A stretch of DNA of 5,774 nucleotides from JBCDIQ01 sp039024295 (GTDB lineage: Bacteria > Bacteroidota > Bacteroidia > J057). The stretch lies in assembly GCA_039024295.1 (NCBI GenBank), contig JBCDIQ010000363.1:1-5774 (forward strand), written 5' to 3'. Shown here one piece after another: positions 5,751 to 5,774 of this stretch. The notes beneath the pieces are model-generated. The model had not been told where the DNA came from and did not search any database. It saw only the letters and a program-made list of their open reading frames with translations. The stretch's first letter is position 1, and each line of letters starts with the position of its first letter. A program made the position numbers and the translations under genes.

Positions 5751-5774
5751 AGGGCACAGGTCATTTCCTTGCGC
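5678..5774 (+). CDS. Internal fragment of an aldehyde dehydrogenase, cut at both ends
   Basis: Read in the frame of AAG at 5678, these bases encode KVQEHVADAKAKGATVVMGD and then SAPVEGTGHFLA, running off the window. The block K-V-x-x-H-V-x-D-A-x-x-K-G-A, followed by a glycine region and GHF before the expected PTVL, is characteristic of the NAD(P)-dependent aldehyde dehydrogenase superfamily. It sits between the catalytic cysteine and the C-terminal glutamate motif. The best resemblance, from memory, is to succinate-semialdehyde dehydrogenases (GabD-like). The catalytic residues are outside this piece. In-frame upstream there is a TGA at 5669-5671, so the fragment has no N-terminal part here. 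Codons are GC-rich (many GCG, GTC, ACC), unlike every other gene in the window. It does not belong to the same transcription unit; it is either a chimeric join or a recombined remnant. Confidence 0.62.

Overview
This window reads as chromosomal DNA of a Bacteroidota member (Cytophagia or Saprospiria-like, by inference). Reasons: gene starts almost never have a Shine-Dalgarno sequence, a lipoprotein has the lipobox LFSC followed by AQRE, a HAMP-less histidine kinase is coupled to an OmpR-type regulator, and protein texture and GC fit that phylum. Composition is uneven. Hand counts of 180-bp samples give about 33% GC in the first gene, 53% in the kinase and 43% in higB. The last 94 bases are about 62%.

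Layout. (1) Bases 1-465, plus strand: the 3' end of a gene that enters from outside the window and ends in a predicted beta-rich domain of unknown function. (2) Bases 505-2716, minus strand: a two-component operon, kinase first and regulator second, joined by an 8-base ATGTATAA stop/start overlap. (3) Bases 2717-2909: a 193-bp divergent intergenic region with weak candidate promoters for both directions and an inverted repeat just before higB. (4) Bases 2910-3497, plus strand: a complete type II toxin-antitoxin module of HigB-HigA type, toxin first. (5) Bases 3552-4976: a serine hydrolase lipoprotein of the class C beta-lactamase/esterase fold. (6) Bases 4995-5447: a 150-residue protein I do not recognise. 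(7) From 5493: the first 61 codons of a pyridoxamine 5'-phosphate oxidase (PNPOx)-like flavoprotein, which loses family resemblance at about base 5676. The remaining bases to 5774 encode, in another frame, an internal piece of a GC-rich aldehyde dehydrogenase.

How they work together. The kinase and regulator form one signalling unit and HigB/HigA one toxin-antitoxin unit. The hydrolase, the unknown protein and the PNPOx-like gene are co-directional but show no clear shared pathway. I found no convincing new multi-gene system. The most notable feature is the abrupt join at the right end, which looks like an assembly chimera at a contig end or a real recombination scar. RNA genes, CRISPR arrays, insertion sequences and convincing terminators were not seen.
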